From Bradyrhizobium erythrophlei (GTDB taxonomy: Bacteria; Pseudomonadota; Alphaproteobacteria; Rhizobiales; Xanthobacteraceae), in NCBI RefSeq assembly GCF_900129505.1, contig NZ_LT670818.1:3410001-3474000 (forward strand): 64,000 nt of DNA, given 5' to 3'. Below the pieces are notes generated by a model. That model ran no database searches. It saw only the letters and a program-made list of their open reading frames with translations, and had not been told where the DNA came from. Positions 43,531 through 53,259 of the stretch are shown here, piece after piece. Position numbers and translations under genes: made by a program. Each line of letters begins with the position of its first letter. Within the stretch, counting starts at the first letter, position 1.

Positions 43531-43567
43531 TGCGACTTAAAACCACCATGTCCGGTGAAAGAGATCA

Positions 43568-44461
43568 ATGCCACCCGTTTTCCGCTTTGCGCCGAGCCCA
43601 AACGGCTATCTGCATCTCGGCCATGCCTATTCGGCGTTGCTGAATTTCGATTCGGCGCGCCGGAGCGGCGGCCGCTTCCTGCTGCGCATCGAGGATATCG
43701 ACGCCACCCGCTGCCGCCCGGAATTCGAGACCGCGATCTATGAAGACCTCGCCTGGCTCGGCATCAGCTGGGAAACGCCGGTGCGGCGGCAGTCCGGGCA
43801 TCTGGCCGATTATCGCCAGGCGATCGAAACCCTCGCAGGCCTGGGCCTGGTCTATCCGAGTTTCGAGAGCCGCGCCGAGATCGCGCGACTGGTGGCGGAG
43901 CGGCGCGCGCAGGCAGCCTGGCCGTGCGATCCCGACGGCGCGCCGCTCTATCCCGGTGTTGCAAAACGGCTGCCGCAGGTTGAGCGCGCGCGGCTGCTCG
44001 AAACCGGCGCGCCTTACGCGCGGCGGCTCGACATGGAAGCGGCCTGTGCCAAGACCAACGCTAAGACCTACGCCAAGACCGGGGCCCTGACCTGGATCGA
44101 GCACGGCCAGGGTCCCGAAGGCGAAACCGGCGTCGTGGCCGCGGGGGCGGAAGCGTGGGGCGACGTCGTCCTCGCGCGCAAGGAGACGCCGACCAGCTAT
44201 CACCTTTCGGTGGTGGTCGACGACGCCCTGCAAGGTGTGACCGAAGTCGTGCGGGGACAGGACCTGTTCTGGTCGACCAGCGTCCACCGGCTGCTGCAGG
44301 CGTTGCTCGGCCTGCCGCCGCCGGTGTACCGGCACCACCGCCTCATCCTCGATGCGGCGGGGCGGAAGCTGTCGAAGTCGACCGCGGCGACCGGGCTTCG
44401 CGAACTCCGTGGCCAGGGTGCGACATCAGCCGATATCCGCCGCCTGGTCGGCCTGCCGTAA
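43568..44461 (+). CDS. gluQ: Glutamyl-Q tRNA(Asp) synthetase
   Basis: A 297-residue truncated glutamyl-tRNA synthetase paralogue that glutamylates queuosine in tRNA(Asp). The class I signatures are present: HLGHAYSAL (residues 16-24), the KLSKS motif (RKLSKSTAA), RFAPSPNGYLHLGH and IEDIDATRC. The anticodon-binding domain is absent, as expected. A small run (KTNAKTYAKTGAL) lies in the zinc-domain region; the four-Cys zinc site is not complete, as in many homologues. Start ATG 43568. Confidence 0.92.
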   Translation: MPPVFRFAPSPNGYLHLGHAYSALLNFDSARRSGGRFLLRIEDIDATRCRPEFETAIYEDLAWLGISWETPVRRQSGHLADYRQAIETLAGLGLVYPSFESRAEIARLVAERRAQAAWPCDPDGAPLYPGVAKRLPQVERARLLETGAPYARRLDMEAACAKTNAKTYAKTGALTWIEHGQGPEGETGVVAAGAEAWGDVVLARKETPTSYHLSVVVDDALQGVTEVVRGQDLFWSTSVHRLLQALLGLPPPVYRHHRLILDAAGRKLSKSTAATGLRELRGQGATSADIRRLVGLP

Positions 44462-44585
44462 CCGAGGGGCAGCCCCGATTTAGGGCAGCCTTGTTGCGGG
44501 CCGATTGCAAGGGGAAAAGCCCCCTTCGGCGTGACTCACCGCGTCCAGCCGTGGCATGGTGGGGATGGCCAGGGTCAGGGGAATC

Positions 44586-45851
44586 ATGGCGGCAACATCG
44601 CGCTCACAGCGCACCACGCGGCCGGTGAAAAAGCGGCCGCCGAAAAAGCGTGCTTCCGGCCTTGCCGCCCGCAAGGCGCGCAAGCGCGTTGCCAAGACCC
44701 ACGCAATGAAAACGGTCGGACCGGGCATGGTCGAGGCCGCGCTCGCCGCATTCGCGCACGAGGTCCGCACCCCCCTTACGGGTATTCTCGCCATCAGCGA
44801 TCTGCTGGCGACCTCGGATCTCGACGAGCGCGAACGGCGCTGGGTCGACACCATCAAGGCGGGCGCGGAACATCTCGCCCGCCTTGCGACCTTGTTCGTC
44901 GATGCCGCGCGGGGCGCGGTTGTCGCCGGCGTGCGGCAGGATTTCTTCGATCTGCGCGCGCTGGCGCGCAGCGCCGGCGATTCGCTCGCCGGCCGGGCGG
45001 CGGCGAAAGGCCTGCAATCCGGCGTCGATATCTCGGACAAGCTGCCTGCGCTGGTGGTCGGGGATCCCGTGCGGCTGCGCGCGGCGCTGGAAAACCTGAT
45101 CGACAACGCGGTCAAGTTCACCGATCAGGGCGGCGTCGCGCTCGAAGTGGTCCCGATGCGCGGCGTGAAGGGCAAGGTCGGTGTCGCCTTTTCGGTTTCC
45201 GACAGCGGGATCGGTATCACGCTCAACGAGATCAAGCGCCTGTTCCGCCCGTTCTCGCAGGCCAATGTCAGTGTCGCCTCCCGCTTCGGCGGCGCCGGGC
45301 TTGGCCTGTCGTCGGTGAAACAAATCGCGCGCGCCATGGGCGGCGACATCATCGTTGCGCAACGGCGCGGCGGAGGAACCACCTTCACGCTGACGGTGAG
45401 TTTGACCCGCGCCAGGGCCTCGAAGGCGGCCGGCGCCGGTTCGAATACCGTTGTCCCGGCATCGCCGGCGCCGGCGCTGCGCATCCTCGGCGTTGAGGAC
45501 AATCCGTTCGGCCGCGTCGTGCTCAACACGATCCTGACCGAACTCGGTCATGGTGCGGAATTCATCGGGCGGGGCGAGGCCGCCACCGAACGGATCGCGC
45601 AAGGCGATTTCGACGCGGTGCTGATGGACATGGTGCTGCCGGGCATCGACGGCATCGAGACCATCAGGCGAATTCGAGGCCTGAGCCCGCCGTCCGGCCA
45701 AATCCCGATCATCGGGGTGTCGGGCCGCGGCGACGACGAAGCCGCCGCGCGCGCAGCCGGCGCCGACGCCTTCCTCGTCAAGCCTGTGAGTCCAAGGGCG
45801 CTAGCGACTGCGCTGCTTGAAGTGACACGCCGTGGGGCAGCCGCGACTTGA
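44586..45851 (+). CDS. Hybrid sensor histidine kinase with receiver domain
   Basis: A 421-residue cytosolic hybrid kinase. A very basic N-terminus (KKRPPKKRAS, ARKARKR) precedes the HisKA domain with His58 (FAHEVRTPLTG), an HATPase domain (NLIDNAVKF, DSGIGI, GGAGLGLSSVK) and a C-terminal receiver (ILGVEDNPFGR, phosphoacceptor in LMDMVLPGIDG, Lys in FLVKPVS). No sensor domain or membrane span is seen. ATG 44586 has AGGGG upstream. Its 3' end overlaps the convergent BrkB gene by 74 bases. Confidence 0.87.
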   Translation: MAATSRSQRTTRPVKKRPPKKRASGLAARKARKRVAKTHAMKTVGPGMVEAALAAFAHEVRTPLTGILAISDLLATSDLDERERRWVDTIKAGAEHLARLATLFVDAARGAVVAGVRQDFFDLRALARSAGDSLAGRAAAKGLQSGVDISDKLPALVVGDPVRLRAALENLIDNAVKFTDQGGVALEVVPMRGVKGKVGVAFSVSDSGIGITLNEIKRLFRPFSQANVSVASRFGGAGLGLSSVKQIARAMGGDIIVAQRRGGGTTFTLTVSLTRARASKAAGAGSNTVVPASPAPALRILGVEDNPFGRVVLNTILTELGHGAEFIGRGEAATERIAQGDFDAVLMDMVLPGIDGIETIRRIRGLSPPSGQIPIIGVSGRGDDEAAARAAGADAFLVKPVSPRALATALLEVTRRGAAAT

Positions 45852-46671
45852 TGATCGCCGCGTTCAGCTCGCCGCCATACACGAAGATCGCGGCGATGAA
45901 ATACAGAAATACCAGCGCGATGATGACCGACGCGAGGCCGGCATACATCGTGACGTAGTTGTTGGCGAAGCGGGCCAGATACTGGCCGAACACGATGCCC
46001 GACACCAGCGAGGCCACCAGCGTGAAGACGATGCCCGGCAGGATCTGCAGGAATCCGCGGCGGCCCGCCGGCAGCCAGGCATGTAGGATGAACAGCGCCA
46101 CCGTCATCGCTGCGATGGTGATGCCGTAGCGCGACAGATTGAGAAAATGCTCGTTGCTCTCGACGATCAGCGGAATATGACGCCGCACGGCCTCGATGAT
46201 GAGAGGGCCAAGCACGATGAGAAACGCCATCGCCAGCGAGGTCACCGCGGCAACCAGCGTGTAGCCGATCGATTCGATCCGCAGCCAGTACCAGCGCCGC
46301 GGCTCGATCACCGAGTAGGCGCGGTTGAGCGCGACCCGTAGCGCTTCCACGCCGTTCGAGGCAAAATAGACCGCGAGAACCGCGCCGATGGTCAGGATGT
46401 CGCCGCGGCTCGTCGTCAGCACGTCGTGGATCTCGCCGGAGAGCGAATCGGCGACCTGCTTCGGCCAGATCTGCAACAGCAGCCCGACGGCCTGATCGGC
46501 GAGTTCCTTCGACCCGAAAAAGCCGGCCAGCGACGCCAGCACGATCAGAAACGGAAACAGCGCCATCAGTGTCGATAGCGCGATGTGGCTGGCGATCGCC
46601 CAGCCGTCATCGGCGAGGAACTCGTAGAACGCATCCATGACGACCAGATAGATGTAGCGGAGCTGCCTCAC
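45778..46671 (-). CDS. YihY/BrkB family inner-membrane protein
   Basis: A 297-residue polytopic protein with the BrkB/YihY layout: ADDGWAIASHIALSTLMALFP near residue 20, six membrane spans, and LYFIAAIFVYGGELNAAI near the C-terminus. The function of the family is unsettled (serum resistance in Bordetella; ribonuclease BN is a misnomer). The last 25 codons overlap the hybrid kinase 3' end on the opposite strand. Confidence 0.88.
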   Translation of the reverse strand: MRQLRYIYLVVMDAFYEFLADDGWAIASHIALSTLMALFPFLIVLASLAGFFGSKELADQAVGLLLQIWPKQVADSLSGEIHDVLTTSRGDILTIGAVLAVYFASNGVEALRVALNRAYSVIEPRRWYWLRIESIGYTLVAAVTSLAMAFLIVLGPLIIEAVRRHIPLIVESNEHFLNLSRYGITIAAMTVALFILHAWLPAGRRGFLQILPGIVFTLVASLVSGIVFGQYLARFANNYVTMYAGLASVIIALVFLYFIAAIFVYGGELNAAIIKSRLPHGVSLQAAQSLAPLDSQA

Positions 46672-46806
46672 ATTTCACCTTGGCCGGGGCCGGACGGGTT
46701 CAGCCGGCGCACCGTGCTACCTTCTGATATTATTGAACTAAAAGCCAGAACCTGACGGCGGCGCGAGCGCGGTAGCGGACCGCCCGGCGTGGTGTTAGAT
46801 ACGGCC

Positions 46807-47001
46807 ATGGCATCGTTCCTGAGCATGATCGTTCTTCCCGTCGCCGTCGGCGCCGTCGCGCTGGTGCTGCTGATGGGTCTCGTTAACATGATGCGGGGCG
46901 GATCGCCGAACCGCTCGCAGACGCTAATGCGGTGGCGGGTGCTGCTGCAATTCGTAGCGATCGTCATCACCATGTTCACGGTGTGGGCGATGGGACACTA
47001 A
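46807..47001 (+). CDS. HIG1-domain twin-transmembrane protein
   Basis: A 64-residue protein (from ATG 46807) with two membrane spans and the HIG1 signature between them: MMRGGSPNRSQTLMRWRVLL. HIG1 proteins associate with cytochrome oxidase supercomplexes in alphaproteobacteria and mitochondria. The start is uncertain; GTG codons at 46789 or 46792 would add 5-6 residues and no good ribosome site is visible. It is 15 bases upstream of the cobalamin adenosyltransferase gene. Confidence 0.82.
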   Translation: MASFLSMIVLPVAVGAVALVLLMGLVNMMRGGSPNRSQTLMRWRVLLQFVAIVITMFTVWAMGH

Positions 47002-47016
47002 TGGAGACGGATCATC

Positions 47017-47589
47017 ATGGTCGTGCTTAATCGCATCTATACGCGAACCGGCGACGACGGCACGACCGCGCTCGGCAGCGGCGAGCGCCGGCCGAAATAC
47101 GATCTGCGGATCGGCGCCTATGGAACCGTGGACGAGACCAACGCCGCCATCGGCATCGTGCGGCTGCACCTGAGGGAGCATCGCGAACTCGACGGGATGC
47201 TGGGGCAGATCCAGAATGACCTGTTCGACCTCGGCGCCGACCTCGCGGTGCCTGAGCGGCAGGGCAAGGCGGAGCGGTTGCGCATGCTTTCGAGCCAGGT
47301 CGAGCGCCTCGAGCGCGACATCGACACCCTGAATGCGCACCTCGCCCCGCTCACCTCGTTTGTGTTGCCCGGCGGCACGCCGGCCGCGGCCTATCTGCAT
47401 CTGGCGCGCACGATATGCCGCCGGGCGGAACGGATGATGGTGGAACTCGCGGCCAAGCCCGATGAACCGGTCGGCGACGCCGCGATCCAGTATATGAACC
47501 GGCTGTCGGACTTCCTGTTCGTCGCCAGCCGTTCGGTGAACGACAACGGCGCCGGCGACGTGCTTTGGGTGCCCGGCCAGAATCGTTAA
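47017..47589 (+). CDS. Cob(I)alamin adenosyltransferase, PduO type
   Basis: A 190-residue ATP:corrinoid adenosyltransferase. Motifs: TRTGDDGTTALGSGERRPK, YGTVDETNAAIG, the RTICRRAERMMVEL helix with the ATP-binding Arg/Glu, and YMNRLSDFLFVASR. It adds the adenosyl group to cobalamin or its precursor in the cytosol. Start ATG 47017. Upstream of the etf genes, probably a separate transcript. Confidence 0.93.
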   Translation: MVVLNRIYTRTGDDGTTALGSGERRPKYDLRIGAYGTVDETNAAIGIVRLHLREHRELDGMLGQIQNDLFDLGADLAVPERQGKAERLRMLSSQVERLERDIDTLNAHLAPLTSFVLPGGTPAAAYLHLARTICRRAERMMVELAAKPDEPVGDAAIQYMNRLSDFLFVASRSVNDNGAGDVLWVPGQNR

Positions 47590-47701
47590 GGCGCCGCCAT
47601 TTAGGGCGATTTTTGGCCTTCGCGCGTTGACCGGGGTTGGCCGGACCTTTAGGTTCCGCGCCCAAGCTGATCAAAACCGAAATTGAAGCGAAAGAGGATC
47701 G

Positions 47702-48448
47702 ATGAAGGTTCTGGTGCCGGTAAAGCGGGTGGTCGATTACAACGTCAAGGTCCGGGTCAAAAGCGACGGATCGGGCGTGGAGCTGTCCAACGTCAAGATG
47801 TCGATGAATCCGTTCGATGAAATCGCGGTCGAGGAGGCTCTGCGGCTGAAGGAAGCCGGCAAGGCGACCGAGGTGGTGGTGGTGTCGATTGGACCCGCGC
47901 AGGCGGCCGAAACCATCCGGACCGGCCTCGCCATGGGCGCCGACCGCGGTATCCTGGTCAAGGCCGAGGGCAACGTCGAACCTTTGGCGGTCGCCAAGAT
48001 TCTCAAGGCCATCGCCGACGAGGAAAAGCCCGGCCTGATCATTCTCGGCAAGCAGGCGATCGACGACGATTCGAACCAGACAGGCCAGATGCTGGCGGCG
48101 CTGCTCGGATGGTCGCAGGCCACGTTCGCCTCCAAGCTCGAGGTCGATGGAACCGACTTCAAGGTGACGCGCGAGGTCGACGGCGGCCTGCAGACCGTGA
48201 AACTCAAGGGCCCGGCGATCGTAACTACCGATCTGCGGCTCAATGAACCGCGCTACGCCAGCTTGCCCAACATCATGAAGGCGAAGAAGAAGCCGATCGC
48301 CGAGAAGAGCGCGTCCGACTACAGCGTCGATCTCACCGCCCATCTCGAGATCCTCAAGACCTCGGAACCGCCGGGCCGCAAGGGAGGCGTCAAGGTCAAG
48401 GACGTCGCCGAGCTGGTGTCGAAACTCAATGAAGCCGGGGTTCTCTAG
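47702..48448 (+). CDS. etfB: Electron transfer flavoprotein subunit beta
   Basis: A 248-residue ETF beta subunit: [20 protein letters not shown] start, [36 protein letters not shown] and the AMP-binding [14 protein letters not shown]. With etfA it carries electrons from acyl-CoA dehydrogenases to ETF-QO. AGAGG precedes ATG 47702. The etfA ATG begins directly after the TAG, so translation is coupled. Confidence 0.96.
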   Translation: MKVLVPVKRVVDYNVKVRVKSDGSGVELSNVKMSMNPFDEIAVEEALRLKEAGKATEVVVVSIGPAQAAETIRTGLAMGADRGILVKAEGNVEPLAVAKILKAIADEEKPGLIILGKQAIDDDSNQTGQMLAALLGWSQATFASKLEVDGTDFKVTREVDGGLQTVKLKGPAIVTTDLRLNEPRYASLPNIMKAKKKPIAEKSASDYSVDLTAHLEILKTSEPPGRKGGVKVKDVAELVSKLNEAGVL

Positions 48449-49399
48449 ATGACCACGCTGTTGATTGCCGAACACGAACACGCCACGCTGAAAGATTCCA
48501 CCAACAAGGCGTTGACGGCCGCGACCCAGCTCGGCGCCGAAGTTCACGTTCTGGTCGCCGGTGGCGGCGAAGGCACCAAGGCGGCGGCCGAGGCGGCGTC
48601 CAAGCTTGCCGGCGTCACCAAGGTGCTGGTCGCCGACGGTGACGCCTATGCCCACGATCTCGCCGAGCCGCTGGCTGCGCTGATCGTGGCGCTGGCGCCG
48701 TCCTATGACGCCTTCGTCGCGCCCGCGACCTCCCGCTTCAAGAACGTGATGCCGCGCGTCGCGGCGCTGCTCGACGTCATGCAGGTGTCGGAAATCATCA
48801 AGGTGGTTTCACCCGATACCTTCGAGCGCCCGATCTATGCCGGCAACGCGATCCAGACAGTGAAGTCGAAGGACGCCAAGAAGGTCATCACGGTGCGGAC
48901 GTCGACCTTCGCCGCGGCCGGAACCGGCGGCAGTGCTGCGATCGAAAATGCGGCCTCGGCCGCCGATCCCGGCCTTTCCAGCTTCGTCGGCGAGGAAGTC
49001 GCGAAAAGCGACCGTCCCGAACTGACATCGGCGAAGATCATCGTCTCCGGCGGCCGCGCCATGCAGAGCCGCGAGAACTTCGCCAAATATATCGAGCCGC
49101 TCGCCGACAAGCTCGGCGCCGGCGTCGGCGCCTCGCGTGCCGCGGTCGATGCCGGCTATGCGCCGAACGACTGGCAGGTCGGACAGACCGGCAAGGTGGT
49201 GGCACCTGAGCTATACATCGCAATTGGCATTTCCGGCGCGATCCAACATCTCGCCGGCATGAAGGATTCCAAGGTGATCGTCGCGATCAACAAGGATGAG
49301 GACGCGCCGATCTTCCAGGTCGCCGATTACGGTCTGGTCGCGGATCTCTATCAAGCGGTGCCCGAGTTGACCGAAGAACTCGGCAAGCTGGGTAAATAA
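48449..49399 (+). CDS. etfA: Electron transfer flavoprotein subunit alpha
   Basis: A 316-residue ETF alpha subunit with the FAD-binding C-terminal domain ([54 protein letters not shown]). It is encoded immediately after etfB. It accepts electrons from beta-oxidation dehydrogenases in the cytosol. The 3-hydroxybutyryl-CoA dehydrogenase gene that follows fits the same pathway. Confidence 0.96.
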   Translation: MTTLLIAEHEHATLKDSTNKALTAATQLGAEVHVLVAGGGEGTKAAAEAASKLAGVTKVLVADGDAYAHDLAEPLAALIVALAPSYDAFVAPATSRFKNVMPRVAALLDVMQVSEIIKVVSPDTFERPIYAGNAIQTVKSKDAKKVITVRTSTFAAAGTGGSAAIENAASAADPGLSSFVGEEVAKSDRPELTSAKIIVSGGRAMQSRENFAKYIEPLADKLGAGVGASRAAVDAGYAPNDWQVGQTGKVVAPELYIAIGISGAIQHLAGMKDSKVIVAINKDEDAPIFQVADYGLVADLYQAVPELTEELGKLGK

Positions 49400-49401
49400 C
49401 G

Positions 49402-49440
49402 ACACAGCCGGCCGGATGAAGTGAACTTCGGCCGGTGTTT
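49402..49440 (+). terminator. Terminator-like hairpin after etfA
   Basis: CCGGCCG at 49408-49414 pairs with CGGCCGG at 49429-49435, extended by ACAC/GTGT with a two-base bulge, and ends in TTT. It starts three bases after the etfA stop and would separate the etf genes from the dehydrogenase gene, at least in part. Confidence 0.6.
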
Positions 49441-49493
49441 ATGCAAAGAGGGGCAGGCGCGGGACGCGCGCCGCGTTCCGGTGAGATGGCAAG

Positions 49494-50375
49494 ATGGCAG
49501 CTAAGATCAAGAAGGTCGGCGTGATCGGCTCGGGCCAGATGGGCAACGGGATCGCCCATGTGGCGGCGCTGGCCGGGCTCGACGTCGTGCTCAACGATGT
49601 GTCGGCCGATCGGCTGAGGTCGGGCATGGCTACCATCAACGGCAACCTGTCGCGCCAGGTCGCCAAGAAGATGATCACCGAGGACGCCCGCAAGAAGGCG
49701 CTGGAGCGGATCGTCTCCACCGAGACCATGGACGGGCTTGCCGATTGCGATCTGGTGATCGAAACCGCGGTGGAAAAGGAAGAGGTCAAGCGCAAAATCT
49801 TCCACGATCTGTGCGCGGTGCTGAAGCCGGAGGCCATCGTCGCTTCCAACACGTCGTCGATCTCGATCACGCGGCTCGCCGCCTCCACCGACCGGCCCGA
49901 GCGCTTCATCGGCATTCACTTCATGAATCCGGTGCCGCTGATGGAGCTGGTCGAACTGATCCGCGGCATCGCCACCGACGACGCGACCTTCGACGCGGCC
50001 AAGGAGTTCGTCACCAAGCTCGGCAAGCACGTCGCGGTGTCGGAGGACTTCCCGGCCTTCATCGTCAACCGCATCCTGCTGCCGATGATCAACGAAGCGA
50101 TCTACACGCTGTATGAAGGCGTCGGCAATGTCGAGGCGATCGATGCTGCGATGAAGCTCGGCGCCCATCATCCGATGGGGCCGCTGGAACTCGCCGATTT
50201 CATCGGGCTCGATACTTGCCTGTCGATCATGCAGGTGCTGCACGAGGGGCTCGCCGACTCCAAATATCGGCCGTGCCCGCTGTTGGTAAAATATGTCGAG
50301 GCTGGTTGGCTCGGCAGAAAGACCCAGCGCGGCTTCTACGATTATCGCGGCGACAAGCCGGTCCCGACGCGCTGA
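49494..50375 (+). CDS. 3-hydroxybutyryl-CoA dehydrogenase
   Basis: A 293-residue 3-hydroxyacyl-CoA dehydrogenase. The NAD motif is GVIGSGQMGNGIAHVAA, with VIETAVE, NTSSISITRLA, RFIGIHFMNPVPLMELVELI and the C-terminal GPLELADFIGLDT. It oxidises (S)-3-hydroxybutyryl-CoA in beta-oxidation or butanoate/PHB-related metabolism. The length fits the single-domain enzyme (hbd/PaaH), not FadB. It follows etfBA with a 94-base gap. Confidence 0.93.
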   Translation: MAAKIKKVGVIGSGQMGNGIAHVAALAGLDVVLNDVSADRLRSGMATINGNLSRQVAKKMITEDARKKALERIVSTETMDGLADCDLVIETAVEKEEVKRKIFHDLCAVLKPEAIVASNTSSISITRLAASTDRPERFIGIHFMNPVPLMELVELIRGIATDDATFDAAKEFVTKLGKHVAVSEDFPAFIVNRILLPMINEAIYTLYEGVGNVEAIDAAMKLGAHHPMGPLELADFIGLDTCLSIMQVLHEGLADSKYRPCPLLVKYVEAGWLGRKTQRGFYDYRGDKPVPTR

Positions 50376-50474
50376 GGCTTGTCATTGCCTGGCCATAGCC
50401 GTCCGAAGGACGGCGTCGCTTCCGCTCGCCTATGCCCGACAATCCATCCGCTTCGAAAGTGCATTTTGTGAAGC

Positions 50475-50580
50475 CGTAGCCCGTAGGGTGGGCTGAGCGA
50501 AGCGAGCCCACCATGCTGATGAGCATTCTGGGTGCTGGCTGGTGGGCACGGCGCGAAACGCGCCTTTGCCCACCTTACAT
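50475..50580. repeat. Palindromic repeat (GGTGGGC type)
   Basis: GGTGGGCT at 50487-50494 pairs with AGCCCACC at 50505-50512, followed by GGTGGGCACGGCGC and its partner GCGC...GCCCACC (about 50541-50573). Two stems of the same family lie side by side. From memory this is a common Bradyrhizobium intergenic repeat. It precedes the small motility-type gene. Confidence 0.75.
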
Positions 50581-50648
50581 GGCCCTTGATCTCCAGCATT
50601 CGTTAACCCCTGTCGGTTAGCGTCGCTCGCGACGGAGAGTTGTGCGTT

Positions 50649-50852
50649 ATGGATATGATGAGCATGGTCACCAGTATGCTTGCCGCCCAGGCGGGCAACA
50701 CGCAGATGCAGGTCGCCACGACCATCATGAAATCGAATGCCGATTCCGAGAAATCCACGGTCCTGACGCTGCTGGGGGCTGCCCAGCAGAACATGTCGTC
50801 GCTGGCCAATGTCGGCGCCGGGGTCGGCGGCAATCTCAACATCTCGGCCTGA
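50649..50852 (+). CDS. Putative motility protein, YjfB-like
   Basis: A 67-residue protein, Met-rich at the start (MDMMSMVTSMLAAQAGNTQM), then QVATTIMKSNADSEKSTVL and a Gly/Asn-rich tail (VGAGVGGNLNISA). The length and pattern fit the YjfB putative motility family, whose function is not known. GGAGAG precedes ATG 50649. No flagellar gene is adjacent. It stands alone between two palindromic repeats. Confidence 0.65.
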   Translation: MDMMSMVTSMLAAQAGNTQMQVATTIMKSNADSEKSTVLTLLGAAQQNMSSLANVGAGVGGNLNISA

Positions 50853-50861
50853 TGGCCTAGG

Positions 50862-50958
50862 CTCTGATCAGCTTCGCTGAATCAGAACCGTCGTTCATCT
50901 TCTTGTTTGGGCATGATCTTTTCCGAAAAACCGGTATCCACTTTTCGGGATCATGCCC
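50862..50958. repeat. Palindromic repeat (GCATGATC type) at the tlpA 3' end
   Basis: CTGAT/ATCAG flank the first stem (50863-50885). GGGCATGATC at 50909-50918 pairs with GATCATGCCC at 50949-50958, with an inner TTTTCCGAAAA segment. It abuts the tlpA stop codon (50958-50960 on the minus strand), so it may serve as the tlpA terminator. The family is frequent in Rhizobiales intergenic DNA from memory. Confidence 0.75.
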
Positions 50959-51647
50959 TAAAGCCCGGCGGCGACCGGGTTCATGGCCGCCTTGATCAGC
51001 TTGATGGCGTCGTCGCTGTCCCAATCCGCCGGCCCCGCGATGGTGGCGATCTCGCAGCCCTGGGCGTCGACCAGCACCGAGGTGGGCATCCCCAGCGCCC
51101 GTCCGACAGCCTTAAGGTCTTGAAAAACCTTGGCCTTTTCGTCGCTGAAATAGCCTAGCCGGGTCAGATGGGCATCCCTCAGGAAATTCTTCGGCTTTTC
51201 GGAGTCGCGGGTATCGATGTTGATGGCGACCACCTCGAAATTTTCACCTCCCAGCCGGGTTTGCAGGCCGTCCAGGGCGGGCATTTCCTTGCGGCAGGGC
51301 ACGCACCAGGTGGCCCACAGGTTCACCAGCACCGTGCGTCCGCGCCAGTCGGAGAGCTTTTTGGGCTTGCCGTCGGCATCCTCGAAGGCGAGGTCCGGCA
51401 GACGCAGCGGCGTCGTCGCCACGGTCAGCGCCGCCACTTCGCCATGCGCCAGCGGCGCGATTCGGTGGGCGAGGTCGACCGCCCCGCGGCAGGCGGCATC
51501 GCCCGTTGCGTTGCGCCGCAACCCGCCGATCCCGTATACCCCGGCAAATCCGATCACCGCCCCGATCAGGACCGCCGCGATGGCAATGGGAATCCGGCGC
51601 GTGGCGGCGGGGCGGGACGGGGGCAGTTCGGGCATATCGTTTGTCAT
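50958..51647 (-). CDS. tlpA: Thiol:disulfide interchange protein TlpA
   Basis: A 229-residue membrane-anchored thioredoxin. One N-terminal span (IPIAIAAVLIGAVIGFAGVY) is followed by a periplasmic thioredoxin domain with the active site WATWCVPC. An extra Cys pair (ACRGAV; DAQGCEI) is typical of TlpA of Bradyrhizobium, which reduces copper-site cysteines during cytochrome aa3 assembly. It is divergent from argH, the arrangement I recall for B. japonicum. Start ATG 51647. Confidence 0.93.
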   Translation of the reverse strand: MTNDMPELPPSRPAATRRIPIAIAAVLIGAVIGFAGVYGIGGLRRNATGDAACRGAVDLAHRIAPLAHGEVAALTVATTPLRLPDLAFEDADGKPKKLSDWRGRTVLVNLWATWCVPCRKEMPALDGLQTRLGGENFEVVAINIDTRDSEKPKNFLRDAHLTRLGYFSDEKAKVFQDLKAVGRALGMPTSVLVDAQGCEIATIAGPADWDSDDAIKLIKAAMNPVAAGL

Positions 51648-51754
51648 CCTGTATCAGATACGGCTATGCAGAGCCTGTGCAACGGCCGGTTTCAAGCGTT
51701 CGGCGCGGCGATCAATGGAAGTCCTGGGAAGTCAATTTTCATGAGTAGCAGATC

Positions 51755-53152
51755 ATGAGCAACAAGATGTGGGGCGGCCGGTTCACCGAGCGCCCCGACG
51801 CGATCATGGAGGAAATCAACGTCTCCATCGACGTCGATCGTCACCTGTATGCCCAGGACATCGCCGCGTCCAAGGCCCACGCCGCGATGCTCGCCGCGCA
51901 AGGCATTATCACGGCAAACGATGCGAAAAATATCAAATCCGGTCTAGACACGATTTTGTCAGAAATCGGCAAGGGATCGTTCGATTTCAAGCGCGCGCTC
52001 GAGGACATTCACATGAATGTCGAGAGCAGGCTCGGCGAGCTGATCGGCCCCGCCGCGGGACGGCTGCACACCGCGCGCTCGCGCAACGACCAGGTCGCGA
52101 CCGATTTCCGGCTCTATGTCCGCGACACGATCGACGACACCGACGCGGCGCTGGCCGCCTTCCAGCACGCGCTGGTGCAGCGGGCGCTGGAACATGCCTC
52201 GACCGTCATGCCGGGCTTTACCCATCTGCAGACCGCGCAGCCGGTGACCTTTGGGCATCACCTGCTGGCCTATGTCGAAATGGCGGCGCGCGACCGCGGC
52301 CGCTTCGCCGACGCCCGCAAACGTCTCAACGAATCGCCGCTGGGCGCAGCGGCGCTGGCCGGGACCTCGTTCCCGATCGATCGCGCCGCAACGGCGAAGG
52401 CGCTCGGCTTCGACCGGCCGATGGCCAATTCGCTCGACGCGGTGTCGGATCGCGACTTCGTGCTCGAAACGCTGTCGGCCGCCTCGATCGCGGCGGTGCA
52501 TTTGTCGCGCTTCGCCGAGGAAATCGTGATCTGGACCTCGCCGCTGGTCGGCCTGGTGCGATTGAGCGACAAGTTCACCACCGGCTCCTCGATCATGCCG
52601 CAGAAGCGCAACCCCGACGCCGCCGAATTGGTGCGCGCCAAGACGGGCCGGGTGATCGGCGCGCTCACCGCCCTGCTGATCGTGATGAAGGGCCTCCCGC
52701 TCGCCTATCAAAAGGATATGCAGGAGGACAAGCAGGGCGCGATGGAAGCTTTCGCCGCACTGTCGCTTGCCGTTCGCGCGATGACCGGAATGGTCATGGA
52801 CATCGTGCCGGACGAGGCGCGGATGAAGGCCGCCGCCGGCGAGGGCTACGCCACCGCCACCGATCTTGCCGACTGGCTGGTGCGGACGCTGAAAATGCCG
52901 TTCCGCGACGCCCACCACGTCACCGGCCGCATCGTGGCTGCGGCGTCGAAAGCCGAGGTGCCGCTGCACCTTCTGCCCCTGAAAGACATGCAGGCCATCG
53001 AGCCCAGGATTACGAAAGAGGCGTTGGGTACCCTTTCGGTGGAAGCATCGGTGAAAAGCCGCAGCAGCTATGGCGGAACCGCGCCGAAGAACGTATTGGC
53101 GCAGGCAAAAACCTGGCTCAAGCGGCTCGAAAAAGAGCGGAAATTGGGCTGA
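51755..53152 (+). CDS. argH: Argininosuccinate lyase
   Basis: A 465-residue enzyme of the fumarase/aspartase superfamily that cleaves argininosuccinate to arginine and fumarate. Signature [20 protein letters not shown]; other motifs [35 protein letters not shown] and [18 protein letters not shown]. Full length. Start ATG 51755. The lptM and lysA genes follow on the same strand. Confidence 0.97.
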   Translation: MSNKMWGGRFTERPDAIMEEINVSIDVDRHLYAQDIAASKAHAAMLAAQGIITANDAKNIKSGLDTILSEIGKGSFDFKRALEDIHMNVESRLGELIGPAAGRLHTARSRNDQVATDFRLYVRDTIDDTDAALAAFQHALVQRALEHASTVMPGFTHLQTAQPVTFGHHLLAYVEMAARDRGRFADARKRLNESPLGAAALAGTSFPIDRAATAKALGFDRPMANSLDAVSDRDFVLETLSAASIAAVHLSRFAEEIVIWTSPLVGLVRLSDKFTTGSSIMPQKRNPDAAELVRAKTGRVIGALTALLIVMKGLPLAYQKDMQEDKQGAMEAFAALSLAVRAMTGMVMDIVPDEARMKAAAGEGYATATDLADWLVRTLKMPFRDAHHVTGRIVAAASKAEVPLHLLPLKDMQAIEPRITKEALGTLSVEASVKSRSSYGGTAPKNVLAQAKTWLKRLEKERKLG

Positions 53153-53259
53153 GGACAGGAATTTCGCTGCAATTTAATTTCGCTGCAATTTCATGATGGT
53201 CCTCCTCTCGCCAGAGCAGGGCAATCTTTGTATGGTGCGGCCGCATTGGGGATTTTGTC

